DNA of 64,000 bases from Rhizobium johnstonii 3841 (lineage in GTDB: Bacteria > Pseudomonadota > Alphaproteobacteria > Rhizobiales > Rhizobiaceae), in contig NC_008380.1 in NCBI RefSeq assembly GCF_000009265.1, positions 3,601,501 through 3,665,500 of the forward strand, written 5' to 3'. This document shows, piece after piece, positions 52,053-60,072 of the stretch. A program made the translations under genes and the position numbers. The notes under the pieces are model-generated. The model was given only the letters and a program-made list of their open reading frames with translations. It was not told where the DNA came from and searched no databases. How positions within the stretch are numbered: the first letter of the stretch is position 1; every line of letters starts with the position of its first letter.

Positions 52053-52544
52053 ATGTCGGCAGAAAAGCTTTCCTTCGAGGATTTCCAGCCCGGCCGCCGC
52101 TTCGCGCTTGGCCCGAAGCCGGTGACCACCGAGGAAATCATTGAGTTCGCAAGCGAATTCGACCCGCAACCGATGCATCTCGATGAGGCTGCCGGCCGCG
52201 CCAGCATTCTCGGCGGCCTTGCCGCTTCCGGCTGGCATACTTCTTCGATGTTCATGCGCATGATGGCCGACAGTTATGTGCTGCATTCGCTCTGCGAGGG
52301 TGCGCCGGGCGTCGATCTGATGGAATGGCGAAAGCCGGTGCTTGCCGGCGACACGCTGTCCGGCCACTCGATCGTGCTTGAAGCCCGGCCGATGCGCTCG
52401 CGCCCCGGAATGGGCATCGTCAAGTTTCGCCACGAGGTGGAAAACCAGCGCGGCGAACTCGTCTGCGTCTCGGAGAATTCGGTCATGTTCGGCCTGCGCG
52501 CCCGTCCCGCAGATATCGGCATAAGCCCGGAGACGTCAGCATGA
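52053..52544 (+). CDS. MaoC-like hydratase domain protein, first copy
   Basis: 163 residues, single hot-dog fold. The hydratase-2 catalytic motif region is FDPQPMHLDEAAGRASILGG followed by LAASGWHTSSMFMRMM. Acts on an acyl-CoA or related thioester (hydration of a 2-enoyl group). ATG 52053 after GGGAGGAG. Pairs with the next gene; the two probably form a heterodimer-like pair, since single hot-dog proteins work as dimers. Confidence 0.9.
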   Translation: MSAEKLSFEDFQPGRRFALGPKPVTTEEIIEFASEFDPQPMHLDEAAGRASILGGLAASGWHTSSMFMRMMADSYVLHSLCEGAPGVDLMEWRKPVLAGDTLSGHSIVLEARPMRSRPGMGIVKFRHEVENQRGELVCVSENSVMFGLRARPADIGISPETSA

Positions 52545-52563
52545 GCCCGGAGGCGTCAGCATG
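52524..52563 (+). repeat. 20-bp tandem duplication at the maoC gene junction
   Basis: Unit 1 (52524-52543) and unit 2 (52544-52563) match at 19 of 20 positions. Each unit contains CCGGAG and an ATG. The first copy ends the upstream gene (TGA within ATGA), and creates a 7-codon open frame (M-S-P-E-A-S-A) whose TGA overlaps the ATG of the second MaoC gene. Confidence 0.85.
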
Positions 52564-53028
52564 AGAATGTCCGAGCTTTACGCGGTTGGCGAGAAGGCCG
52601 AGATCGGCAGCTACACTTTTACCGAGGAAAACATCGTCCGTTTCGCGACGCGCTACGATCCGCAGCGTTTCCACGTCGACAAAGAAGCCGCCAAAGACAC
52701 GCTCTTCGGCGATCTCTGCGCCTCGGGCTGGCACACCACCGCCGCCTGGATGCGTACCTTCCTCGCCTTTTGGGAAAGGCAGAGCGCCGCACTCGCGCAA
52801 AATGGCCAGACGTCGCCGAACCTCGGCCCCTCGCCCGGTTTCCAGAAACTGCAATGGCTGCGGCCGGTCTTCGCAGGCGACGTCGTCAGCTATTCCGTCG
52901 CCTTCCTCTCCAGCCGGGCGCTCGCGTCGCGGCCGGGATGGCACCTCAACACCATCCTCTGCGAGGGCGTCAATCAAAACGGCCATGCCGTTATCCGCTT
53001 TGAAAGCAGCGTGCTCGAATTCGGCTGA
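52561..53028 (+). CDS. MaoC-like hydratase domain protein, second copy
   Basis: 155 residues, hot-dog fold: FATRYDPQRFHVDKEAAKDT and LCASGWHTTAAWMRTF correspond to the first copy, then WLRPVFAGDVVSYSVAFLSS. ATG 52561 is 7 bases from GGAGG; ATG 52567 is possible. Coupled to the first copy by the duplicated junction. Confidence 0.9.
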   Translation: MRMSELYAVGEKAEIGSYTFTEENIVRFATRYDPQRFHVDKEAAKDTLFGDLCASGWHTTAAWMRTFLAFWERQSAALAQNGQTSPNLGPSPGFQKLQWLRPVFAGDVVSYSVAFLSSRALASRPGWHLNTILCEGVNQNGHAVIRFESSVLEFG

Positions 53029-53052
53029 CGCTGCGGGCAGGAGGACGAGGGC

Positions 53053-53595
53053 TCAGTGGCCGGAGAATTCGACCAGCGTGTGCACGACGACGCCGAGTTC
53101 TTCCAGCTTCCTGCGGCCGCCAAGATCCGGCAGGTCGATGACGAAACAGGCGCCGACCACTTCCGCACCGATCTGGCGCAATAGCCTCGTCGCGCCGACC
53201 GCCGTGCCGCCGGTGGCGATTAGGTCGTCGACCAGGATCACCTTCTCGCCGGGCTGGACAGCATCGCGATGCATCTCCATCTCGTCGACGCCATATTCCA
53301 GGCTGTAGGCGATGCGCACGGTCTCGTGCGGCAGCTTGCCTTTCTTGCGGATCGGTACGAAGCCTGAAGAAAGCTGGTGCGCCACCGCGCCGCCGAGGAT
53401 GAAGCCGCGCGCCTCCATGCCGGCGATCTTGTCGATCTTCGTGCCGGCATAGGGCTGCACGAGTTCGTCGACCGCCCGGCGGAAAGCCCGAGGGTTGCCG
53501 AGCAGCGTGGTGATGTCGCGGAAGATGATGCCCGGCTTGGGATAGTCGGGAATGGAGCGGATGCTGGCTGCGAGCTCCGAAATCGTATTGTTCAT
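53053..53595 (-). CDS. apt: Adenine phosphoribosyltransferase
   Basis: 180 residues. Salvages adenine to AMP using PRPP. PRPP motif VILVDDLIATGGTAVGA, flexible loop IRKKGKLPHETVRIAYSLEYG and GIIFRDITTLLGN are intact. Start ATG 53595 is at the family N-terminus. Downstream of petC but separated by a terminator. Confidence 0.96.
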   Translation of the reverse strand: MNNTISELAASIRSIPDYPKPGIIFRDITTLLGNPRAFRRAVDELVQPYAGTKIDKIAGMEARGFILGGAVAHQLSSGFVPIRKKGKLPHETVRIAYSLEYGVDEMEMHRDAVQPGEKVILVDDLIATGGTAVGATRLLRQIGAEVVGACFVIDLPDLGGRRKLEELGVVVHTLVEFSGH

Positions 53596-53662
53596 GGAAA
53601 ATCCATATCTGCGAACGCATGAAACTGGCCGGACCTTATCAATTGCCAGGGGCGGAACCAAC

Positions 53663-53689
53663 AAAAAAGGCGGCCCGTAGGCCGCCTTT
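53663..53689 (-). terminator. Terminator of the petABC operon
   Basis: On the minus strand GGCGGCC - 4 nt - GGCCGCC followed by TTTTTTG; 22 bp after the petC stop. Confidence 0.85.
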
Positions 53690-53710
53690 CGAAATCCGGC
53701 GGCGGACCGC

Positions 53711-54595
53711 TCAATGTTCCTTATTGGCGTAGATCGAGCGCTTCGTCAGGTAGATCAGCACCGTGAAGATCGCCAGGAAGATCATGACCATGAAGCCGGT
53801 GCGCTTGCGCTCCTCTAGATGCGGCTCGGCGGCCCACATCAGGAAGGCGGAGACATCCCTTGAATACTGGTCGACCGTCGCCGGCGCGCCGTCGTCATAG
53901 GTCACCTGGCCGTCGGAGAGCGGCTTCGGCATGGCGAGGACGGCGGCAGCGTTGAAGTAAGGGTTATAATGTCCCCCCTGCGGCACGTGGAAACCGGCCG
54001 GCGGCTCTTCATAGCCGGTCAGCAACGCGTGGATATAGTCCGGGCCACCTTCCTGATACTGCGTGAAGATGTCGAAAACGAACTGCGGAAAGCCGCGCTC
54101 GACTGAGCGGGCTTTGGCGATCAGCGAAAAATCGGGCGGAGCCGCGCCATTGTTGGAAGCAGCCGCGGCTTCAGCATTGGGGAAAGGCGACGGGAAGTAA
54201 TCGGAAGGAACCGCCTTGCGGGTAAACATCTCGCCGCTGGCGTCGGGACCGTCCTGGACCTCGTAATTCGCGGCGAAGGCCTTCACCTGCGCCTCGGAAT
54301 AGCCGAGTTCGTCGAGCGTGCGGAAAGGCACGAGCTTCATCGAATGACAGGCTGCACAGACTTCCGTGTAGACCTTGAGGCCGCGCTGGAGCTGGCCCTT
54401 GTCGTAATGGCCGAACGGACCGGCGAAAGACCATTCCTCCTCCTTAGGATGCTTCAGCGGATAATGCGGCGTCTCACTTTCCGCGTGATGGGCCGGAGCT
54501 GCACCGTTGGCGGGCGCCGCCTCCTGGGCCAGCACCGCACTGCCGAGACCGGCGGCGAATGCGAACGAGAGAATGCTTGTAACAAGCGTTTTCAT
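53711..54595 (-). CDS. petC: Cytochrome c1 of the bc1 complex
   Basis: 294 residues. Signal peptide (LSFAFAAGLGSAVLAQ), haem-binding CAACH (VCAACHSMKLVPFRTL), the sixth-ligand Met in NAAAVLAMPKPL, and a C-terminal membrane anchor (GFMVMIFLAIFTVLIYLT). A separate gene following petB, i.e. not fused with cytochrome b as in the FbcH of Bradyrhizobium. Confidence 0.95.
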   Translation of the reverse strand: MKTLVTSILSFAFAAGLGSAVLAQEAAPANGAAPAHHAESETPHYPLKHPKEEEWSFAGPFGHYDKGQLQRGLKVYTEVCAACHSMKLVPFRTLDELGYSEAQVKAFAANYEVQDGPDASGEMFTRKAVPSDYFPSPFPNAEAAAASNNGAAPPDFSLIAKARSVERGFPQFVFDIFTQYQEGGPDYIHALLTGYEEPPAGFHVPQGGHYNPYFNAAAVLAMPKPLSDGQVTYDDGAPATVDQYSRDVSAFLMWAAEPHLEERKRTGFMVMIFLAIFTVLIYLTKRSIYANKEH

Positions 54596-54620
54596 ATTTC
54601 TATTCCCTTCCGTCGCTCGC

Positions 54621-55889
54621 TTATGCCTTGACCGCTGCGGTCTTGTTGCGCTTTTCGAGCACCGCTTCGGTGATCGAGTTCGGGATGCGGCGCGGTGTTT
54701 CCACCAAGCCGAGAACCGGCATCGCGACCAGGAAGAAAGCGAAGTAGAGGAGTGTGCAGATCTGCGAGATCGTGGTGAACAAGCCTTCCGCCGGCTGCGA
54801 GCCGAGCCAGCCGAGGATGATCGCGTTGATCACGAACAACCAGTAGAACAGCTTGTACCAGGGGCGGTAGACGGCGGAACGGACCTTTGAGGTATCGAGC
54901 CAGGGCAGGAAGAACAGCACGATGATCGCGCCGAACATCACGAGCACGCCGCCGAGCTTGGAGTCGATCGGGCCGACGTTGAAGGTGATCGAACGCAGCA
55001 TCGCGTAGAACGGCAGGAAGTACCATTCCGGAACGATGTGGGCCGGCGTCTTCAACGGGTCGGCCGGGATGTAGTTGTCGGCGTGGCCGAGGAAATTCGG
55101 CAGATAGAAGACGAAATAGGCATAAACAAGCAGGAAGATTGAGACGCCAAGAGCGTCCTTCATCGTCGCATAGGGCGTGAAGCGCACCGTGTCCGTCTTC
55201 GTCTTGACCTCGACGCCCGTCGGGTTCGTCTGGCCGACGACGTGCAGCGCCCAGATGTGCAGGACGACGACGCCGGCGATCATGAAGGGCAGCAGGTAAT
55301 GCAGCGAGAAAAAGCGGTTCAGCGTCGGCTGTTCGACAGCAAAGCCGCCGAGTAGGAACTGCTGCAACCATTCGCCAATCAGGGGAAAAGCCGAGAAGAA
55401 GCCGGTGATGACGGTCGCACCCCAGAAGGACATCTGGCCCCAGGGCAGAACGTAACCCATGAAGCCGGTCGCCATCATCAGGAGATAAATGACCACACCG
55501 AGAATCCAGAGAATTTCTCGCGGCGCCTTGTAGGAGCCGTAGTAGAGGCCGCGGGCAATGTGCAGGTAGACCGCGACGAAGAAGAAGGATGCGCCGTTGG
55601 CATGCATATAGCGCAGCAGCCAGCCCTGGTTGACGTCGCGCATGATCTTTTCAACGGAGTTGAAGGCGACCGACGATTCAGCGGCGTAATGCATGGCGAG
55701 CGTGACGCCCGTCAGGATCTGCACCACCAACATGACGGCGAGCATGGCGCCGAAGGTATAGGCATAGTTCAGGTTACGTGGAACCGGGTAGGCGATGAAG
55801 CTGTCATAGACCATGCGCGGCAGCGGAAGGCGCGCATCGACCCATTTCTCGAGGCCGGTTGATGGCTCGTAGCTGGAATGGCCACTCAT
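54621..55889 (-). CDS. petB: Cytochrome b of the bc1 complex
   Basis: 422 residues, eight membrane helices. Haem ligands: H in MHYAAESSVAFN and RYMHANGASFFF, H in YLHIARGLYYGSY; and HYLLPFMIAGVVVLHIWALH. The quinol-oxidation PEWY motif is in VPEWYFLPFYAML. Middle gene of petABC with 14 and 25 bp gaps. Confidence 0.96.
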   Translation of the reverse strand: MSGHSSYEPSTGLEKWVDARLPLPRMVYDSFIAYPVPRNLNYAYTFGAMLAVMLVVQILTGVTLAMHYAAESSVAFNSVEKIMRDVNQGWLLRYMHANGASFFFVAVYLHIARGLYYGSYKAPREILWILGVVIYLLMMATGFMGYVLPWGQMSFWGATVITGFFSAFPLIGEWLQQFLLGGFAVEQPTLNRFFSLHYLLPFMIAGVVVLHIWALHVVGQTNPTGVEVKTKTDTVRFTPYATMKDALGVSIFLLVYAYFVFYLPNFLGHADNYIPADPLKTPAHIVPEWYFLPFYAMLRSITFNVGPIDSKLGGVLVMFGAIIVLFFLPWLDTSKVRSAVYRPWYKLFYWLFVINAIILGWLGSQPAEGLFTTISQICTLLYFAFFLVAMPVLGLVETPRRIPNSITEAVLEKRNKTAAVKA

Positions 55890-55903
55890 ATATCAGTCTC
55901 CCC

Positions 55904-56482
55904 TCAACCGATCTTGATTTTGGTATCGGACACAAATGAAAAGGTCGGGATCGCCAGGTTCTCGGGCGCAGGACCTTTGCGAATGCGGCCGGCCGTGTCG
56001 TAGACCGAGCCATGGCAGGGACAGAACCAACCATTGTATTCGCCGGCCTGGCCGAGCGGCACGCAGCCGAGATGCGTGCAGGTGCCGATCATGACGATCC
56101 AGTTTTCCTTGCCCTTGCCGCCCGAACGGTCAACACCCGTTGCCTGAGCGTCGACAGGAAGGTTTGCATTGCGCGCGATCGGGTCCTTCAGATCAGCAAG
56201 CTGGACGGCGTTTGCCGCTTCCACTTCCTCAGGCGTGCGATTGCGGATGAAGATCGGTTTGCCGCGCCACTTGACTGTCAGCGACATGCCGGGCTCGAGG
56301 CTGGCAACGTCGACTTCGATGGAGGCGAGAGCAAGCGTCGAAGCGTCAGGACGCATCTGATCGATGAACGGCCAAGCGACCGCGACGGCGCCGACGGCGC
56401 CTGCCATACCAGTGGTGAGATAAAGGAAATCACGGCGAGTGGGTTCGCCCGTGCCCTCGCTTGTCGTTTCGTGTTCGCTCAC
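55904..56482 (-). CDS. petA: Rieske iron-sulfur subunit of the bc1 complex
   Basis: 192 residues from GTG 56482 (AGAGG about 9 bases upstream); ATG 56491 is an alternative. Twin-arginine signal anchor (TRRDFLYLTTGMAGAVGAV), and [2Fe-2S] ligands in CTHLGC and CPCHGS. Electron transfer from quinol to cytochrome c1. First gene of the petABC operon; its upstream region of about 280 bp contains no other gene. Confidence 0.95.
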   Translation of the reverse strand: MSEHETTSEGTGEPTRRDFLYLTTGMAGAVGAVAVAWPFIDQMRPDASTLALASIEVDVASLEPGMSLTVKWRGKPIFIRNRTPEEVEAANAVQLADLKDPIARNANLPVDAQATGVDRSGGKGKENWIVMIGTCTHLGCVPLGQAGEYNGWFCPCHGSVYDTAGRIRKGPAPENLAIPTFSFVSDTKIKIG

Positions 56483-56765
56483 GGCTAACATCCTCTGCGC
56501 AATTTTCGCGGAATTCCGCCCTACCCCTCTACCGGCGAATCTCTCTAGACACAATTCGGCCATAGATTCCCCAGCAATCCGGCGCGTTCTATGCTTGATC
56601 GCAAATTATGTCCAGCCTTGGCAAGGGGATGAGGGCACAATGTCGCGGGAAATTTCGGATGAATTTTTTAAGGCAAACACGCGCTTGCCATTATGTTGCA
56701 TTGCAACAAAATTGCCCTCGTGATAGGCGCAGTCCAAGCCATGCCAGTGAGCCGGACCGGAGCGG

Positions 56766-57698
56766 ATGAGAGACACGATTTTTTGCGTATTCAGCGTTCT
56801 CACGACGCTCGTTCTCGCCACTATCTCCCTGCGATACATCACCGATTTCTATTTGCTGTCCTTCTTTTACAGCTTCCAGGTTCATCTGGCGGCAGCCGGC
56901 GCGGTGGCCTCGGTCGCTGCCCTTCTCGTCAAGCGGCACTGGTATGGCCTGCTGACCCTCGCGATATCGGTGCTTCTTGCAGTCCATGGCATCGTGATGA
57001 TGCGCGAATTCGTCGAACCATCAGTCGAGGAGAGCCGCCCGGCCCTGTTCAGGCTGATGTCCTTCAATATCGAAAATGATAATTTCGCAAACGGCCCTGA
57101 CATCGCCGACATGGTCATCGCCTCAGGCGCCGACGTCGTCAACATCCTGGAGGCAGAACCGCTGCTGTCGGAACTGCCGCGATTGTTGAAGACCTATCCC
57201 TATTATATCGGCTGCGGCGTCGGCATGGAGCAATGCGATACGCTGGTGCTGTCGAAGCGTCCGCTGATCGAACCCCGCATCCGCAATCTCGGCCTGCTCT
57301 GGCGCAACCGGCTGACGATCTCGACGATCGATTTCGATGGCCAGAAGGTCAATTTCCTCGCCGCGCACCTGACCAAACCTTACTACGACGAATTCCACGG
57401 CCTGGAGGTCTGGGATCTCGCGGAGGTTATCCCTACCCTTTCGGGACCGCTCGTTCTCGCCGGTGATTTCAATACATCGATTCTCGCGCCCGACGTGCAG
57501 TATCTCATGCGCACTCAAGGCTTGGGCACGGCATCGCTGGAACCCGCGACATGGCCGATCCGCGCCGGCGCCTTCGGTATTCCGATCGATCATATCTTTA
57601 CCCGGGCGCCGCTGCGGCTGAAATCGGTCCGCCGCATCGAGAACGGCTTCGGATCAAATCATTTTGGCCTCATGGCGGAATTCGTCGTCGACCCTTGA
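56766..57698 (+). CDS. Membrane-anchored endonuclease/exonuclease/phosphatase family protein
   Basis: 310 residues. Three N-terminal helices (res about 4-76) then an EEP domain: N in FRLMSFNIENDN, E-like position in NILEAEPLL, DFNT in LAGDFNTSIL, and the C-terminal SNHFGLMAEF with SDH altered to SNH. The DNase-I-like fold cleaves phosphodiesters; with membrane anchoring it may act on lipids or periplasmic substrates. The 3' end overlaps the convergent ABC gene by 45 bp. Confidence 0.88.
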   Translation: MRDTIFCVFSVLTTLVLATISLRYITDFYLLSFFYSFQVHLAAAGAVASVAALLVKRHWYGLLTLAISVLLAVHGIVMMREFVEPSVEESRPALFRLMSFNIENDNFANGPDIADMVIASGADVVNILEAEPLLSELPRLLKTYPYYIGCGVGMEQCDTLVLSKRPLIEPRIRNLGLLWRNRLTISTIDFDGQKVNFLAAHLTKPYYDEFHGLEVWDLAEVIPTLSGPLVLAGDFNTSILAPDVQYLMRTQGLGTASLEPATWPIRAGAFGIPIDHIFTRAPLRLKSVRRIENGFGSNHFGLMAEFVVDP

Positions 57699-59567
57699 GC
57701 CCGCATCAGCATCCGTAGCAAGGAATCCGCCGGACTGGCGCGCCCAAAGTTCGGCATAAAGCCCGCCGTGGCGAAGCAATTCGTCATGGCTGCCTTCCTC
57801 GATGATCCGTCCGAGATCGACGACGATCAGCCGGTCGAGCGCGGCGATCGTCGACAGCCGATGGGCGATCGCAAGCACCGTCTTTCCTTCCATGATCTGA
57901 TGGAGATTGGACTGGATAGCTTCTTCCACTTCAGAATCGAGTGCCGATGTCGCTTCGTCGAGAACGAGGATCGGCGCGTCCTTCAGCATGACGCGGGCAA
58001 TCGCGATGCGCTGCCGCTGCCCGCCGGACAGTTTGACTCCGCGTTCGCCGACATGCGCATCGAAACCTCTGCGACCCTGCTGATCCTGCAGGCGGGCAAT
58101 GAAATCGATGGCTTCGGCGCGCCTGGCCGCCTCGACCAGCCCCTCCTCGCCGGCATCGGGCCGCCCGAACAGGATATTGTCGCGCACCGAACGATGCAGC
58201 AGCGAGGTGTCCTGACTGACGACGCCGATCTGCATCCTGAGGGATTCCTGCGTCACGGCTGCGATATCCTGGCCGTCGATGAGAATGCGGCCGTCCTGAA
58301 TATCGTAGAGGCGCAATAGCAGGTTCATCAGCGTCGATTTCCCGGCGCCCGAACGGCCGACGATTCCGACCTTTTCGCCAGGGCGGATGGTTAGCGAGAA
58401 ATTCTCGACGACCGGCTGGTGGTCCTTGCCGTAGCGGAACGAAACATTGTCGAAGCGGACACCGGGCTGCCGGATCACCAGGGTCTTCGCATCAGCCCGA
58501 TCGACGAGCCCCAGAGGCTGCGAGATCAGCTCGGCGGCGTTCTGGATGGTGCCGAGATTGCGCATGATGCCGTTGAACTGCGTCATCAGCCGTCCCAGCA
58601 GAAAATTCAGCCTGAGCACCAGTGCCAGGGAGAATGCCACGGCACCGGAGCTGACCAGGCCGCGCAGCCAGAGATCGACGCTCAACCCCGCCATCGTCAC
58701 GATCATCAGGCCGGAGAGCAGCGCCATCGAGGCTCTGACGCCGGTGATGAAACGCGTGAAGCGCAGCACCGTATCCTGATAGATATCGAAGCCCTGCCGC
58801 ATGTAGCGGTCGCTCTCCTCGTCGCGTGCAAACAGCTTCAGCGTCTGCATGTTGCTGTAGGAGTCGACCATCCTGCCGTTCAGCATCGATCCGGCTTCCG
58901 CCGTTTCGCGGGAATGATGGCGGATCCGCGGGACGAAGTGACGGGCAAGCAGGCTGAAGGCGCCAAGCCAGAACAGCACGACGGCGGCAAGGGAAAAGTC
59001 CAACCGGGCGACGAGCACGAGCGTGGTGGCGGCATAGATGCCGACGAACCAGACGCTTTCCATCAGCGAGGTGACGAGGTCGCCGGTGGCCTGCCCGGCC
59101 GACCAGACCTTGGTAACGATGCGTCCGGAAAAATCGCTCTGGAAGAACGACAATGACTGCCTGGAGACGTGGAGATAGGATTGCCAGCGTGCGAGATTGT
59201 AGAAGCCCGGCGTGATCACCTGCTGGTCGACGAGCGCGATCAGGAAGGCGATGACGAAGCGCACCAGCCCGATGAGGGCGAGCATGCCGAACAGCTCGCC
59301 GCCATGGGCAGCGAGAAGACCGCTCCAGCCGGCACCCGGCGTGATGCTGCCGAGGATATCGACGAGCCGCCCGACGAACCAGAAGAGCGCTGCCTCGATC
59401 GCCGCCGACGTGCCGCCGAGAACGAGCATGGCGATGAACGGCATCCTCGCCTGGCCGATATAGAACCATATGAAGCCGAGCGTCGAACGCGGCGGCTGGA
59501 GATTGGCGCGTGGGCGGAACGGATCGATCCAGGTTTCGAACCGGCGGAGGATGGGGTTCAGCAACAT
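57654..59567 (-). CDS. ABC exporter (TMD-NBD half transporter), first
   Basis: 637 residues. Six helices (about 40-320) then an ATPase domain with Walker A GRSGAGKST, signature LSGGQRQRIAIAR, Walker B ILVLDEATSALD and the H-loop AHRLST. All catalytic elements are intact. Paralogue of the exporter 0.5 kb upstream; the pair could form a heterodimer, but both sites are consensus, so homodimers are equally possible. Substrate unknown. Confidence 0.92.
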   Translation of the reverse strand: MLLNPILRRFETWIDPFRPRANLQPPRSTLGFIWFYIGQARMPFIAMLVLGGTSAAIEAALFWFVGRLVDILGSITPGAGWSGLLAAHGGELFGMLALIGLVRFVIAFLIALVDQQVITPGFYNLARWQSYLHVSRQSLSFFQSDFSGRIVTKVWSAGQATGDLVTSLMESVWFVGIYAATTLVLVARLDFSLAAVVLFWLGAFSLLARHFVPRIRHHSRETAEAGSMLNGRMVDSYSNMQTLKLFARDEESDRYMRQGFDIYQDTVLRFTRFITGVRASMALLSGLMIVTMAGLSVDLWLRGLVSSGAVAFSLALVLRLNFLLGRLMTQFNGIMRNLGTIQNAAELISQPLGLVDRADAKTLVIRQPGVRFDNVSFRYGKDHQPVVENFSLTIRPGEKVGIVGRSGAGKSTLMNLLLRLYDIQDGRILIDGQDIAAVTQESLRMQIGVVSQDTSLLHRSVRDNILFGRPDAGEEGLVEAARRAEAIDFIARLQDQQGRRGFDAHVGERGVKLSGGQRQRIAIARVMLKDAPILVLDEATSALDSEVEEAIQSNLHQIMEGKTVLAIAHRLSTIAALDRLIVVDLGRIIEEGSHDELLRHGGLYAELWARQSGGFLATDADAGSRVDDEFRHEAKMI

Positions 59568-59729
59568 AGAAGCGATATAGGCGGATTAGCGGGACCGGCA
59601 AAGGGAATGAAAAGCGGACAGAATGTTATATTTTGGTAATTATCGGTAACATCGGCGGCATACCCATTGAATGCCCCCGAACCGGTCACAATCTCACGTT
59701 ACGATCGCGCTTTACCGGAGACCACTTCC

Positions 59730-59960
59730 ATGGAAACGAAAATGCTCGATGCGCATATTCCGCTTCCGCTTGCAGAAAGGCTGGATGCCCTGGCATTCGC
59801 CCTGGGGTTGCCGCGCGACGAGATCGTCGCGGAGGCCATTGCCACCTGGATCGATCAGGAGGAGCACCGCCGCCTCGTCGCGCTGCGCACGATCGCCGCC
59901 GCCAACACCATGGTCGTCGTCGAGCATCACCGCGTGATCGACTGGGCCGACAGTCTTTGA
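59730..59960 (+). CDS. Orphan ribbon-helix-helix (CopG/ParD-type) protein
   Basis: 76 residues. N-terminal strand TKMLDAHIPLPLAERLDALA followed by two helices (GLPRDEIVAEAIATWIDQEE), typical of RHH antitoxin-type repressors; a short C-terminal extension ends HHRVIDWADSL. The last part resembles the toxin-binding tail of type II antitoxins, but no toxin gene follows. GGAG lies 10 bases upstream. It sits between two ABC exporter genes. Confidence 0.8.
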   Translation: METKMLDAHIPLPLAERLDALAFALGLPRDEIVAEAIATWIDQEEHRRLVALRTIAAANTMVVVEHHRVIDWADSL

Positions 59961-60033
59961 ACGGATAAGAGGCAAACGCAGTCAGGCCTTCAGCAACCGT
60001 CAGGCAAGCTTATAGCCATCCTAAGAATTGAAA

Positions 60034-60065
60034 GAGGCCCTCTCCGCTTTCGCAGGGAGGGCCTC
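60034..60065 (-). terminator. Terminator of the second ABC exporter
   Basis: GAGGCCCTC (60034-60042) and GAGGGCCTC (60057-60065) form a perfect 9-bp stem; on the minus strand it is followed by TTTCAATTCTT. Confidence 0.7.
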
Positions 60066-60072
60066 ATTCATC

